A stretch of DNA of 64,000 nucleotides from Pedobacter kyungheensis (lineage in GTDB: Bacteria > Bacteroidota > Bacteroidia > Sphingobacteriales > Sphingobacteriaceae): assembly GCF_000812965.1 (NCBI RefSeq), contig NZ_JSYN01000010.1, positions 1-64,000 on the forward strand, in the 5' to 3' direction. How positions within the stretch are numbered: position 1 is the stretch's first letter; each line of letters starts with the position of its first letter. Of the stretch, positions 42,984 through 52,206 are shown piece after piece. Under the pieces are notes generated by a model that worked only from the letters and a program-made list of their open reading frames with translations, ran no database searches and was not told the DNA's origin. Position numbers and translations under genes: made by a program.

Positions 42984-42991
42984 TAGCTTTG
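42984..42991 (+). promoter_or_regulatory. Candidate -7 box (TAGCTTTG) upstream of GH95
   Basis: Exact TAnnTTTG match lying 84-105 nt before the two possible GH95 starts. No TTG at the right distance. Would make GH95 a separate transcription unit from susCD. Confidence 0.35.
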
Positions 42992-43095
42992 TTGTCTTAA
43001 TCACCATTTTAGCGGCTTTTGCAATGCCAATAATCTAACCATTATCCATATACGCAAAAGGATAGCACTACAACATGGAAATACAAAAAACAATT

Positions 43096-45510
43096 ATGAA
43101 AAAATTTATCCTACCTTTCTTAATATCCATAATTACAATCGAGGTTGCCATCGCCCAATCAGTGCCGGTTAACGAGAAAATCTGGTATACTTCGCCGGCA
43201 AATGCAACCGCGAAAGATAATCCGAATGGTTGGATAAGTGATCCTGAATGGCTGAAAGCATTACCCATCGGCAATGGTTTTTTAGGGGCGATGGTATTTG
43301 GCGATGTAAACCAGGAACGCATACAGCTCAATGAAAAATCGTTATGGAGCGGCAGTGTAGATGACAACAACAATCCTGATGCAGCTAAATATATTCCGCA
43401 AATACGGGGGCTTCTTTTTGCAGGAAAGTATAAAGAAGCTGCTGAGTTAACCAATAAAACCCAGGTTTGTAAAGGCAAAGGAAGCGGGCAGGGAAATGGG
43501 GCCAATGTGCCTTTTGGTTGTTATCAAACCCTGGGCGATTTGAGAATAGACTTTGGTAAAACATCGAACTTTAAAAATTATTATCGGGAACTCGATTTGA
43601 TTACAGGAATTGCCTTAACACGATATGAACAAGATGGCATAAAATTTAAACGGGAGGTTTTTTCAAGTTTTCCCGATCGGGCTTTAGTTATTCGCCTAAC
43701 TGCAGATAAAGCAAATGCTATTTCATTTTCTATGTCGCTGGATAGGCCCGAAAGATTTAATACTGCAGCCCAGAACAACCGTTTAGTAATGAGCGGAGTT
43801 TTAAACAACGGCAAAAACGGCGATGGGATGCGATACCTCACTTATGCAACGCCCCAACTTACAGGGGGGAGCATCAAAGTAAGTGGCAATTCGTTAAAAA
43901 TCTCCAAAGCAACTTCGGTTACTATTGTATTAACGGCTGCTACCAACTACCGGTTACATTATCCCGACTATCTCAATAGTAATTACGAAAATGAACTGAA
44001 AACAATCACACAGAAAGCAATTAGTAAAAATTATGAGGTCTTGCGGCAACGGCATGTAGCCGATTTTTCATCATTTATGAAAAGATCAGGTTTACAACTA
44101 AATCATAGCAGCAATAATTTGCCTACTAACGAGCTAATGGCAAAAAATGTAAAAACCCGAAATGAATCGGCGTTGTATAGCCTTTATTATCAATATGGCC
44201 GATACTTATTATTATCATCATCACGAAAAGGGAGTTTACCTGCCAATTTACAAGGGATGTGGGCCAATCAGATTCAAACCCCATGGAATGGAGACTATCA
44301 TACCGACATCAATGTTCAGATGAATTATTGGCCTGCAGAGGTTACCAATCTTTCAGAATGTCATGATCAGTTAACTGATTTGGTCACTTCACTTCAGGAA
44401 CCCGGTAAACTTACTTCAAAAATACAGTACCAGATGAATGGCTGGGTACTCCATCCCATCACCAATGTTTGGGGCTACACTTCACCGGGCGAGCACCCTA
44501 GCTGGGGGATGCATGTTGGCGGTGGCGGTTGGATTTGTCAGCATTTATGGGCACACTATGCGTTTACAAAAGATAAAAACTATTTAGCCAAAGTATTCCC
44601 CATCCTTAAAGAGGCCAGTAAATTTTATTTAGACTGGCTGGTAAAAGATCCCAAAACGGGCAAACTGGTCTCTGGCCCATCCCCTTCTCCTGAAAATTCG
44701 TTTTTAGCACCAGATGGTTCCAAAGTACAGATTAGTATGGGGCCTACCCACGATCAGGAAGTGATTTTTGAATTGTTTAGCAATACCTTAAATGCAGCAA
44801 GCATTTTGGGGGTAAATGATGTAGCATTTATTAAAGAGTTGAACAATGCGAGAGAAAACCTGGCCAGGCCTAAAATTGGTTCGGATGGAAGATTAATGGA
44901 ATGGGCAGAAGAGTTTAAAGAACTCGAAGTTGAACATCGCCATTTATCTCATTTATATGCATTTTATCCTGGAAATGAAATTACGGTAACTAAAACGCCG
45001 GATTTAGCAGAGGCAGTAAAAAAATCATTAATAACGCGTGGTGATGGTGGTGTAGGTTGGACAGTTGCCTGGAAAATTGCGTTATGGGCCAGATTAAATG
45101 ACGGTGAGAAAGCATTCGACCTGTTAAACAAACAGCTTTTACCAACTTTTGATATGGACACCAAATACAATAATGGAGCTGGTAGCTATTACAATCTTTT
45201 TGATGCTTGTCCTCCATTTCAGATAGACGGAAATTTTGGCGTCATAGCAGGTATGGCCGAAATGTTTTTGCAGAGCCATGAAGATTTCATCTCTTTATTG
45301 CCTGCTTTACCTCGGGCATGGAAAGATGGCTCTATCAAAGGCCTGGTAGCTCGGGGTGGTTTTGTGATCGACTTGAAATGGAAAAATCATCAACTGGAAT
45401 CAGCAACTGTTAAGGCAAACAAAGGAGGAAATTGCCGGCTTAAATACCAGGGCAAAACTTTAACTTATAATTTAAAGCCAAACCAGCAAATTACAACCAG
45501 TTTTAAATAA
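43096..45510 (+). CDS. Glycoside hydrolase family 95 (alpha-L-fucosidase/alpha-L-galactosidase type)
   Basis: 804 aa from the ATG at 43096 (MKKFILPFLIS signal peptide; an ATG seven codons earlier is also possible). N-terminal beta domain about 30-270 (LPIGNGFLGAMVFGDVNQERIQLNEKSLWSG), then an (alpha/alpha)6 barrel. GH95 blocks: DINVQMNYWPAE (D404-), PSPENSF with E533 as probable acid, and FQIDGNFG with D711. Inverting hydrolysis of terminal fucose or galactose on glycans is expected. Periplasmic or surface. The first residue of the DIN block is usually Asn in characterised members as I recall. Likely the enzyme of this PUL. Confidence 0.93.
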   Translation: MKKFILPFLISIITIEVAIAQSVPVNEKIWYTSPANATAKDNPNGWISDPEWLKALPIGNGFLGAMVFGDVNQERIQLNEKSLWSGSVDDNNNPDAAKYIPQIRGLLFAGKYKEAAELTNKTQVCKGKGSGQGNGANVPFGCYQTLGDLRIDFGKTSNFKNYYRELDLITGIALTRYEQDGIKFKREVFSSFPDRALVIRLTADKANAISFSMSLDRPERFNTAAQNNRLVMSGVLNNGKNGDGMRYLTYATPQLTGGSIKVSGNSLKISKATSVTIVLTAATNYRLHYPDYLNSNYENELKTITQKAISKNYEVLRQRHVADFSSFMKRSGLQLNHSSNNLPTNELMAKNVKTRNESALYSLYYQYGRYLLLSSSRKGSLPANLQGMWANQIQTPWNGDYHTDINVQMNYWPAEVTNLSECHDQLTDLVTSLQEPGKLTSKIQYQMNGWVLHPITNVWGYTSPGEHPSWGMHVGGGGWICQHLWAHYAFTKDKNYLAKVFPILKEASKFYLDWLVKDPKTGKLVSGPSPSPENSFLAPDGSKVQISMGPTHDQEVIFELFSNTLNAASILGVNDVAFIKELNNARENLARPKIGSDGRLMEWAEEFKELEVEHRHLSHLYAFYPGNEITVTKTPDLAEAVKKSLITRGDGGVGWTVAWKIALWARLNDGEKAFDLLNKQLLPTFDMDTKYNNGAGSYYNLFDACPPFQIDGNFGVIAGMAEMFLQSHEDFISLLPALPRAWKDGSIKGLVARGGFVIDLKWKNHQLESATVKANKGGNCRLKYQGKTLTYNLKPNQQITTSFK

Positions 45511-45606
45511 TGCCAGTAAGCCAATAAATTTTTGTGTGGGTAAACAACTTAGCTAAAACCAATCTTTCTGCTGTACTGTTCTATATAAACACCTCAGCTA
45601 CAGATC

Positions 45607-45867
45607 ATGGAAAAGCAAAAAGAAAACAACGAAAATCTCGGCGATAAAAATATCAAAAATACGGCCGATAAAAGCAATATGCCCAATCAGCAGGTACCCC
45701 GCCATCGCAGCAACGATAAGGAGAAAAAGAATACGGTAGAAACCGAAGCAGGTAACCTGGGCCGCGATTTCGGAATGGGAGATTTTGGTTCGGAAGAAGC
45801 CAGAACTGATGCCGAAAAAGGCAATAAAGGTGATGCCGGCAATATGCCTCACACTTCAAAAAAATAA
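45607..45867 (+). CDS. Small hydrophilic, probably disordered protein
   Basis: 86 aa with no hydrophobic segment; rich in Lys, Asn, Glu, Asp and Gly (KNTADKSNMPNQQVPRHRSN, ETEAGNLGRDFGMGDFG). Coding is supported by the clean start, lack of other frames and an excellent terminator right after the stop. Such hydrophilin-like proteins are often stress induced; that is inference only. No family recognised. Confidence 0.6.
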   Translation: MEKQKENNENLGDKNIKNTADKSNMPNQQVPRHRSNDKEKKNTVETEAGNLGRDFGMGDFGSEEARTDAEKGNKGDAGNMPHTSKK

Positions 45868-45890
45868 AGCCCGGATAAAATCCGGGCTTT
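45866..45890. terminator. Bidirectional terminator
   Basis: Perfect 11-bp stem AAAGCCCGGAT (45866-45876), loop AAA, ATCCGGGCTTT (45880-45890). It lies between the hydrophilic protein and the convergent carbonic anhydrase gene and can serve both. Confidence 0.8.
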
Positions 45891-45925
45891 CCTAACAACT
45901 AAAAAATAACATCCAAAAAGATGTT

Positions 45926-46582
45926 TTAACTTACCTTAAAAGCAGCAGCCACATCATCAAGTCCTGTGCTGGTTACTTTAAGATCTTTAATTAATCCTGT
46001 TTTTAAGCTATACACCCAGGCATGAACAGCCAATTCCTGACCATTTGCCCATGCACTTTGTACAATAGATGTATTCATCACGTTTGATGCACCCTCAATA
46101 GCATTTAACTCTACCAAACGGTCGAAACGTTGGTCTTCATCTTTAATGGTTGACATTTCGCGTTCGTGTGTACGGTAAACATCGCGGATGTTTCTTAACC
46201 AGTTATCGATAATACCTACCTGTTTGTTGCCCAGGGCAGCTTTAACGCCACCACAACCATAATGGCCACATACAATTACATGTTTAACCTTCAAAACATT
46301 AATCGAATAATCCAGCACCGAAAGTAAATTCATGTCGGTATGCACCACCACATTGGCAATATTGCGGTGTACAAAAACATCGCCCGGTTTGGTGTTGGTA
46401 ATCTGGTTTGCGGGCACACGGCTATCTGAGCAGCCAATCCACAATACCGGTGGGCTCTGCCCTGCCGAAAGTTTATCGAAAAAGGCAGGATCATTATCGA
46501 TCATATCTTTAACCCAGTCTCTATTACCCTGTAACAAGCTATCGTATGTTATATCTTGTGTTTCAATTGTTTTAGCGCACAT
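45926..46582 (-). CDS. Beta-type carbonic anhydrase
   Basis: 218 aa. Interconverts CO2 and bicarbonate. Zinc ligands and dyad are plain: C51-S-D53-S-R55, H107 and C110 in GHYGCGGV. VFVHRNIANVV and SVLDYSINVLKVKHVIVCGH complete the signature. No signal peptide, so cytoplasmic. Starts 2 bp after the SulP transporter stop, so the two work as a pair: the transporter would bring in bicarbonate (or another anion) and the enzyme would balance it with CO2. Confidence 0.96.
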   Translation of the reverse strand: MCAKTIETQDITYDSLLQGNRDWVKDMIDNDPAFFDKLSAGQSPPVLWIGCSDSRVPANQITNTKPGDVFVHRNIANVVVHTDMNLLSVLDYSINVLKVKHVIVCGHYGCGGVKAALGNKQVGIIDNWLRNIRDVYRTHEREMSTIKDEDQRFDRLVELNAIEGASNVMNTSIVQSAWANGQELAVHAWVYSLKTGLIKDLKVTSTGLDDVAAAFKVS

Positions 46583-46584
46583 AA

Positions 46585-48192
46585 TTATAATTTATTTATA
46601 TCTTCTTCTACTTTAATATTTAATTTTGGAACAGCGTAATGCTTCTTTATGTTTTCGAGGGTTACAATAATTCCTTTGGTATAGGCATTATGCTTGTAAT
46701 TGAATATGGTTTCCAAAACATCCGGATCAATAAAACGGGCATTGGTCCCATCAATAATTACATCTGTTTCTTTCGGAATATTCGTTAAAACTACCTGTAT
46801 GGCAGCTTTATTTAAAAAAGAAACCTCTTCGGCCAGTTTAATCCTGATATGCTTTTTGTCGCCTTCGTTGGTAACGCGGTAGAAAAACGGATTACGCATA
46901 TTGGTACGTAATAAATAGAATACCGAGATTAACATACCGATAGCCACCCCTTTAAGTAAATCGGTAAACAGCACGGCTAAAATAGTTACTACAAACGGAA
47001 CGAACTGATCCCATCCCTTGTGGTACATGTGCTTGAATAAGCTTATTCTGGTTAATTTATAACCGGTCATTAAAAGAATCGCAGCCAAACAAGATAAGGG
47101 TATCATGTTAATCAATTGCGGAATAAACAATACCGAAAGCAACAACCATGTTCCATGGAATATCGCCGACATTTTGGTTCTTCCACCCGCATTTACATTG
47201 GCCGAACTTCTTACAATTACTGCAGTTAATGGTAAACCGCCCAGCAATCCGCTGGTCATATTTCCCACTCCCTGGGCAACCAATTCGCGATTGGTTGGCG
47301 AAACACGTTTAATCGGATCGATCTTATCTACCGCTTCTATACTCAGTAAAGTTTCTAAACTCGCCACTACTGCAATAGTTACAGCCACAATGTAAACTTC
47401 CTTATTGGCCAGCGCAGAAAAATCGGGCGTGGTAAATAAACCCAGGAACTCAGAAAAACCGTTTACTACAGGGATTTTTACAATCTGATCCGGTCTTAAC
47501 TGATAGGCCGTTCCAGAGAAAATAAGGCTTGCAACTACGCCCATAACTACCACGAGTAAAGGCGCAGGGATGATGCTAAGTTTCTTAAACTTTGGCCAAA
47601 AGAGCAGAATGGAAATAGATACCACACTAATGACTACCGCGGCCAGACTAAAATGGCTGAGTGCAGCAGTGATAGCCGAAAAAGTATTTTCGTGGTCTTG
47701 CTGTAAGAATCCCTCGTCGCCACTAAAGTCAGAATCTACACCTACAGCATGTGGTAATTGTTTAAGGATCAGAATCAAACCGATAGCAGCTAACATCCCT
47801 TCAATAACACTCGAAGGGAAATAGTTGCCAATTGTTCCGGCTTTTATTAAACCCAAAATAACCTGTAGTGCCCCGGCAAGGAAAACAGCCAGTAAAAAGG
47901 TTGGATAACTGCCCAAAGAGGTTATTGCCCCCAAAACAATTACGGTTAAACCTGCGGCAGGTCCGCTTACGCTTAATTGAGATCCACTAACGGATGCCAC
48001 CACAATACCGCCGATGATTCCGGTAATTAAACCGGCAAACAAAGGCGCACCTGAAGCAAGCGCAATACCTAAACACAGCGGCAAAGCCACCAAAAAAACT
48101 ACAATACTCGAGGGTAAATCCTTCTTTAAATTCTTTTTAAGAAAATATTTCTTCACATCCGTACCTGAAAAGGCCGGGTTAAACTTTTGCAT
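46585..48192 (-). CDS. SulP family anion transporter with STAS domain
   Basis: 535 aa. Ten to fourteen transmembrane helices in about 25-420, with the SulP blocks LPLCLGIALASGAPLFAGLITGIIGGIV (in parts), SVSGPAAGLTVIV and NRELVAQGVGNMTSGLLGGLP. C-terminal STAS domain at about 440-520 (VIIDGTNARFIDPDVLETI). The family moves sulfate, bicarbonate and other anions. Its pairing with carbonic anhydrase argues for bicarbonate (BicA-like) transport; this is inference. Confidence 0.93.
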   Translation of the reverse strand: MQKFNPAFSGTDVKKYFLKKNLKKDLPSSIVVFLVALPLCLGIALASGAPLFAGLITGIIGGIVVASVSGSQLSVSGPAAGLTVIVLGAITSLGSYPTFLLAVFLAGALQVILGLIKAGTIGNYFPSSVIEGMLAAIGLILILKQLPHAVGVDSDFSGDEGFLQQDHENTFSAITAALSHFSLAAVVISVVSISILLFWPKFKKLSIIPAPLLVVVMGVVASLIFSGTAYQLRPDQIVKIPVVNGFSEFLGLFTTPDFSALANKEVYIVAVTIAVVASLETLLSIEAVDKIDPIKRVSPTNRELVAQGVGNMTSGLLGGLPLTAVIVRSSANVNAGGRTKMSAIFHGTWLLLSVLFIPQLINMIPLSCLAAILLMTGYKLTRISLFKHMYHKGWDQFVPFVVTILAVLFTDLLKGVAIGMLISVFYLLRTNMRNPFFYRVTNEGDKKHIRIKLAEEVSFLNKAAIQVVLTNIPKETDVIIDGTNARFIDPDVLETIFNYKHNAYTKGIIVTLENIKKHYAVPKLNIKVEEDINKL

Positions 48193-48315
48193 AACAATAA
48201 AATTATCTGGTAAATTTTAACGAATAAAATCGTGTGGAAAACCAAAATGCCATAACCTGACCACTACCTAAATGCAGCCTGCATCAGATAATGTAAAATG
48301 GTTTATCCTGAAAAA

Positions 48316-48660
48316 CTAGATAAAGTTAGGAGGAGGTGTAGGAACAGTAGGGTGATATGGATCTACATACCGCTTAAAATGCTCTATAAAACTGCTCTTC
48401 AAAAAGAAATGGCTTGAAGAGAACTCGTAAGCAAAAATAGGATGATTAAGTTCGATAAGTTTGAAATCGGTAAATTTCGCAGTGTCTTTGGCGGAATCCT
48501 TTCCGCCCTCATGCTCTAACTCAATTTGCATGATTACTGCGTTCATAATTTCCTTATCAATGCTTGTACAAAATACCGGCGCGCCAGAAATGCCCATCTT
48601 CGCCATGAAGATAAACATGAATGAGGCAACGATTAAATATTTGTACTTCCTTAAAAACAT
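48316..48660 (-). CDS. Hypothetical protein with N-terminal hydrophobic segment
   Basis: 114 aa. Hydrophobic stretch at about 8-27 (signal or anchor), then a soluble part with a Cys (FCTS), a Lys/Asp-rich middle and a Pro-rich end (YDPYHPTVPTPPPNF-like). No family recognised. A good promoter lies upstream. The gene is separate from SulP (124 bp gap). Confidence 0.5.
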   Translation of the reverse strand: MFLRKYKYLIVASFMFIFMAKMGISGAPVFCTSIDKEIMNAVIMQIELEHEGGKDSAKDTAKFTDFKLIELNHPIFAYEFSSSHFFLKSSFIEHFKRYVDPYHPTVPTPPPNFI

Positions 48661-48695
48661 CGATTGATTTCTAATCTTATTCTAATGTGACGTTA

Positions 48696-48724
48696 CAAAA
48701 ATAAACGGATATTTGGTTTTTCAA
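48696..48724 (-). promoter_or_regulatory. Promoter of the 114-aa hypothetical gene
   Basis: On the minus strand: TTG (48722-48724), 18-nt spacer, TATTTTTG (48696-48703), an exact TAnnTTTG match 35 nt before the start codon. It supports the gene being real. Confidence 0.5.
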
Positions 48725-48918
48725 TGCTTTGAGCTGTAAAAAAAATGTAATATACTAAAAATTGACGGCTGTTTTGTCGTAATCTTAAACCTTACAGACT
48801 TTAAAAACCTGAAGATTTAATTATTCTTCAGTTCAAAACAACACTGGCATTTCGATAAAATTACAAACTCCTACCCTTGCAATACCGGCGTTAATTTTTA
48901 AATTTAAAATCTCATCGT

Positions 48919-50466
48919 ATGGCAATGGATAAAAAAATAGCATTACTTCAGGATAAAATAAAACAGGCAAACCTTGGCGGCGGACAAGCCAGAATAGACA
49001 GTCAGCATAAAAAAGGTAAACTTACCGCCCGCGAGCGGATTCACTTTTTATTAGACGAAGGCAGTTTTGAAGAAATTGGTATGCTGGTTACCCACCGAAG
49101 TACCGATTTTGGTATGGAGGCCGAAAAATACCTGGGTGACGGTGTGGTTACCGGCTATGGCACTATAAACGGACGCTTAACTTATGTATTCTCTCAGGAT
49201 TTCACCGTGTTTGGCGGTTCTTTATCTGAAACGCATGCCGAGAAAATCTGCAAGCTGATGGATATGGCCATGAAAAACGGTGCGCCTTTAATCGGCTTAA
49301 ATGATAGTGGTGGTGCGCGTATCCAGGAAGGTGTGGTTTCTTTAGGTGGTTATGCCGATATTTTTTATAAAAATGTTCAGGCCTCGGGGGTAATTCCTCA
49401 ACTATCGGCCATTATGGGCCCCTGCGCAGGTGGTGCAGTATATTCGCCTGCCATAACCGATTTTATTTTGATGGTCGAAAATACCTCTTACATGTTTGTT
49501 ACCGGCCCCAATGTGGTTAAAACCGTAACACATGAAGAAGTAACTTCTGAAGAACTGGGCGGCGCAAGTACGCATGCAACAAAATCAGGCGTTACGCACT
49601 TTGCCTGTGCCAACGAAATTGAAGCCATTAACCATGTAAAAAAATTGCTCAGCTATATGCCTCAAAACTGCGAGGAAATAGCCAGTCACATGCCCTATCA
49701 ACCTGTTGATGAAAGCCGCCCGGAACTCAATAACTTTATGCCGGAGAATGCTTCGCAACCTTATGATATGCGCGAAGTCATTTCAACCGTGGTTGATCCT
49801 GATAGTTTTTTAGAAGTACATGCCGCCTATGCCGAAAATATTGTAGTGGGTTTTGCCCGATTGGCTGGTCGCAGTATTGGTATTGTAGCCAATCAACCCG
49901 CCTATTTAGCCGGGGTATTGGATAGCAATTCTTCTAATAAAGCTGCCAGATTTGTTCGCTTTTGCGATTGCTTTAACATTCCCTTACTGGTATTTGAAGA
50001 TGTACCAGGCTTTTTGCCGGGAACCGATCAGGAATGGAATGGCATTATTAACAACGGAGCTAAGTTATTGTACGCCTTTAGCGAAGCAACCGTTCCACGC
50101 ATTACCGTAATTACCAGAAAAGCTTATGGAGGTGCTTACGACGTGATGAACAGCAAACATATTGGAGCAGACATGAATTATGCATGGCCAAGTGCCGAGA
50201 TTGCTGTAATGGGTGCAAAAGGTGCTGCAGAAATTATCTTCAAGAGAGAAATCACCGCAGCAGAAAACCCCGAAGAAAAATGGCTGGAGAAAGAAAAACT
50301 TTACTCCGATATTTTTGCCAACCCTTACCGTGCGGCCGAGCGTGGCTTTGTTGATGAAGTAATAGAACCTGCCCAAACCCGCATAAAGTTGATAAAAGCT
50401 TTTAAAATGTTAGAAAATAAGGTAGTCAATAATCCGAGGAAAAAACACGGAAATATACCTTTGTAA
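48919..50466 (+). CDS. Acyl-CoA carboxylase beta subunit (carboxyltransferase, propionyl-/methylmalonyl-CoA type)
   Basis: 515 aa. The biotin-dependent carboxyltransferase that moves CO2 between carboxybiotin and an acyl-CoA. Blocks: [49 protein letters not shown] (oxyanion loop), [36 protein letters not shown] and [11 protein letters not shown]. Single-chain N+C halves, as in PccB or the decarboxylase alpha subunit. No biotin carboxylase or carrier gene is adjacent, so partners are elsewhere. Confidence 0.95.
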   Translation: MAMDKKIALLQDKIKQANLGGGQARIDSQHKKGKLTARERIHFLLDEGSFEEIGMLVTHRSTDFGMEAEKYLGDGVVTGYGTINGRLTYVFSQDFTVFGGSLSETHAEKICKLMDMAMKNGAPLIGLNDSGGARIQEGVVSLGGYADIFYKNVQASGVIPQLSAIMGPCAGGAVYSPAITDFILMVENTSYMFVTGPNVVKTVTHEEVTSEELGGASTHATKSGVTHFACANEIEAINHVKKLLSYMPQNCEEIASHMPYQPVDESRPELNNFMPENASQPYDMREVISTVVDPDSFLEVHAAYAENIVVGFARLAGRSIGIVANQPAYLAGVLDSNSSNKAARFVRFCDCFNIPLLVFEDVPGFLPGTDQEWNGIINNGAKLLYAFSEATVPRITVITRKAYGGAYDVMNSKHIGADMNYAWPSAEIAVMGAKGAAEIIFKREITAAENPEEKWLEKEKLYSDIFANPYRAAERGFVDEVIEPAQTRIKLIKAFKMLENKVVNNPRKKHGNIPL

Positions 50467-50554
50467 AATAGTCCATAGTCATAAGTCCATCGTCTGATAA
50501 TACATTCATACAGATCCTTTAGGCTCAAGACACAGGGCTTAAGATTTAAGACTA

Positions 50555-51742
50555 ATGGAGATTAATCAAAAATTATCAAGAACCGATATTATCCTGATGG
50601 CCTTTTGTACAGGCCTCATTGTTGCTAACATTTATTATTGCCAGCCTTTGGTGGTATTAATTGCCAAAGATTTTAACCTTAGCGAAACCCTGGCAGGCCG
50701 GATTACTTATCTTACCCAAATTGGTTACGCTTTAGGACTTTTTCTACTTGTACCGCTGGGCGATATGTTTGAGCGAAAAAAACAGATCCTCCTCATTACT
50801 GGCCTTGCTATTTTTGCCCTGTTACTTGCTGCCGTTTCGCACACTTTCTTTGTGTTGGAAATTGCTTCTGTACTCATCGGCGCCTGCTCTATTGTACCGC
50901 AGCTTATTTTACCTTTGGCAGCAAACCTGAGTAGCGACGAAAACCGGGGCGCAAACATTGGCATGATTATGAGCGGTTTGCTGGTGGGCATCCTGGCATC
51001 AAGGGCCGTTAGCGGAAGTATTGGCTATTGGTTAGATTGGCGGGCAGTTTACTACATTGCCGCAGCCATTTGTGCTTTGTTAATCATACTTATGGCCAGG
51101 CGTTTCCCTCAGAGTTACCCTAACTTTAAAGGTACCTACCGGGAATTAATGCGCTCTATGTTTGGCTACATTAAAAGCCAGCCTGCTTTAAGAGAAACTT
51201 CCGCTATTAACTTTTTAGCCTTCGCCATTATCAGCGCCTTTTGGACCACCATGGTATTATTCCTGGCCAATCCACCATTTAATTTTCAAACCTTACAAAT
51301 TGGCTTGTTCGGTATTGCGGGGGCAGCAGGTGCTTTAGCGGCTCCACTGGTAGGAAAATTAAGTGATGGCGGCAATCCACGTAAAAACCTGATGATTGGC
51401 TTTATCCTTCAGCTTGTAAGTATGGCCCTGTTTTATTTCACAGGCAGTCATTTATACTTATTTATCATCGGGATTATATTAATTGATATAGCGCAGCAGG
51501 CCATTCACGTAACCAACCAAACCCGCATTTACACCTTAATACCCGAAGCCAGAAACAGGTTGAATACCATATTTATGTCTGTAAGTTTTATAGGTGCCAG
51601 TTGTGGTTCGGCCTTAGGTTTATGGCTCTGGGGGCAAGGCGGCTGGGTTTTATTCTGCTACGGCATGACAGGTATTACCATAATCAATATCCTGATTTAT
51701 AAATTTTATGGGCAAAGAAAGTTTACCAATGGTTCAAATTGA
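50555..51742 (+). CDS. MFS transporter
   Basis: 395 aa, twelve transmembrane helices. The start block NIYYCQPLVVLIAKDFNLSE and loop motif LVPLGDMFERKKQIL are like the YtbD/YnfM-type drug/H+ antiporter group. Substrate unknown. Its 3' end overlaps the GNAT gene, so the two are expressed together. Confidence 0.92.
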   Translation: MEINQKLSRTDIILMAFCTGLIVANIYYCQPLVVLIAKDFNLSETLAGRITYLTQIGYALGLFLLVPLGDMFERKKQILLITGLAIFALLLAAVSHTFFVLEIASVLIGACSIVPQLILPLAANLSSDENRGANIGMIMSGLLVGILASRAVSGSIGYWLDWRAVYYIAAAICALLIILMARRFPQSYPNFKGTYRELMRSMFGYIKSQPALRETSAINFLAFAIISAFWTTMVLFLANPPFNFQTLQIGLFGIAGAAGALAAPLVGKLSDGGNPRKNLMIGFILQLVSMALFYFTGSHLYLFIIGIILIDIAQQAIHVTNQTRIYTLIPEARNRLNTIFMSVSFIGASCGSALGLWLWGQGGWVLFCYGMTGITIINILIYKFYGQRKFTNGSN

Positions 51743-52142
51743 GCAAGTATTCCCATCGCTAACCTGGCGTATCCGTCACGAAGCCATGTATCCTGATCAG
51801 CCTTTTGACATTGTTAAACTAAAAGATGACTTTGAGGGTATCCATTTCGGGTTGTATGCCGACCATAAGTTAACTGGTGTGGTTTCGCTGTTTTATGAAG
51901 GTGATGTTTATCAGTTCAGAAAATTAGCGGTACTGCCCTCTGCACAAAAACTAGGTTATGGCTCGCAATTGATGACCTATATGATTGATTTTTGTAAAAT
52001 TCAAAAAGCGACAAAACTATGGTGCAATGCCCGTGTACAGGCTAAGGAATTTTATTTTAAATTTGGCTTCCACGAAACCGATAAAGTCTTTTCAAAAGAT
52101 GGAAATGATTTTGTGATAATGGAAAAAGAATTCACGTATTAA
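51729..52142 (+). CDS. GNAT family N-acetyltransferase
   Basis: 137 aa from the ATG at 51729 (MVQIEQVFPSLTWRIRHEAM); an ATG seven codons earlier is possible. Acetyl-CoA loop: FRKLAVLPSAQKLGYGSQLM, followed by LWCNARVQAKEFYFKFGF as the C-terminal motif. The substrate is not known. The start overlaps the MFS stop, a sign of translational coupling, and may mean the pair deals with one compound (modify and export). Confidence 0.92.
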   Translation: MVQIEQVFPSLTWRIRHEAMYPDQPFDIVKLKDDFEGIHFGLYADHKLTGVVSLFYEGDVYQFRKLAVLPSAQKLGYGSQLMTYMIDFCKIQKATKLWCNARVQAKEFYFKFGFHETDKVFSKDGNDFVIMEKEFTY

Positions 52143-52206
52143 TTGACAAAGACAGCAAAACGCATATCGCCATGCGCTTTGCAGTTTGCTATAAAACAAA
52201 TATCCT

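Larger units (their letters stand above)
42733..43095. other. Gap between susD and GH95
   Basis: About 360 bp: the susD terminator (42747-42783), a TGTACCAGC duplication (42861-42878) and a TAGCTTTG -7 match (42984-42991) about 105 nt before the GH95 start. No open frame of note. Confidence 0.45.
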
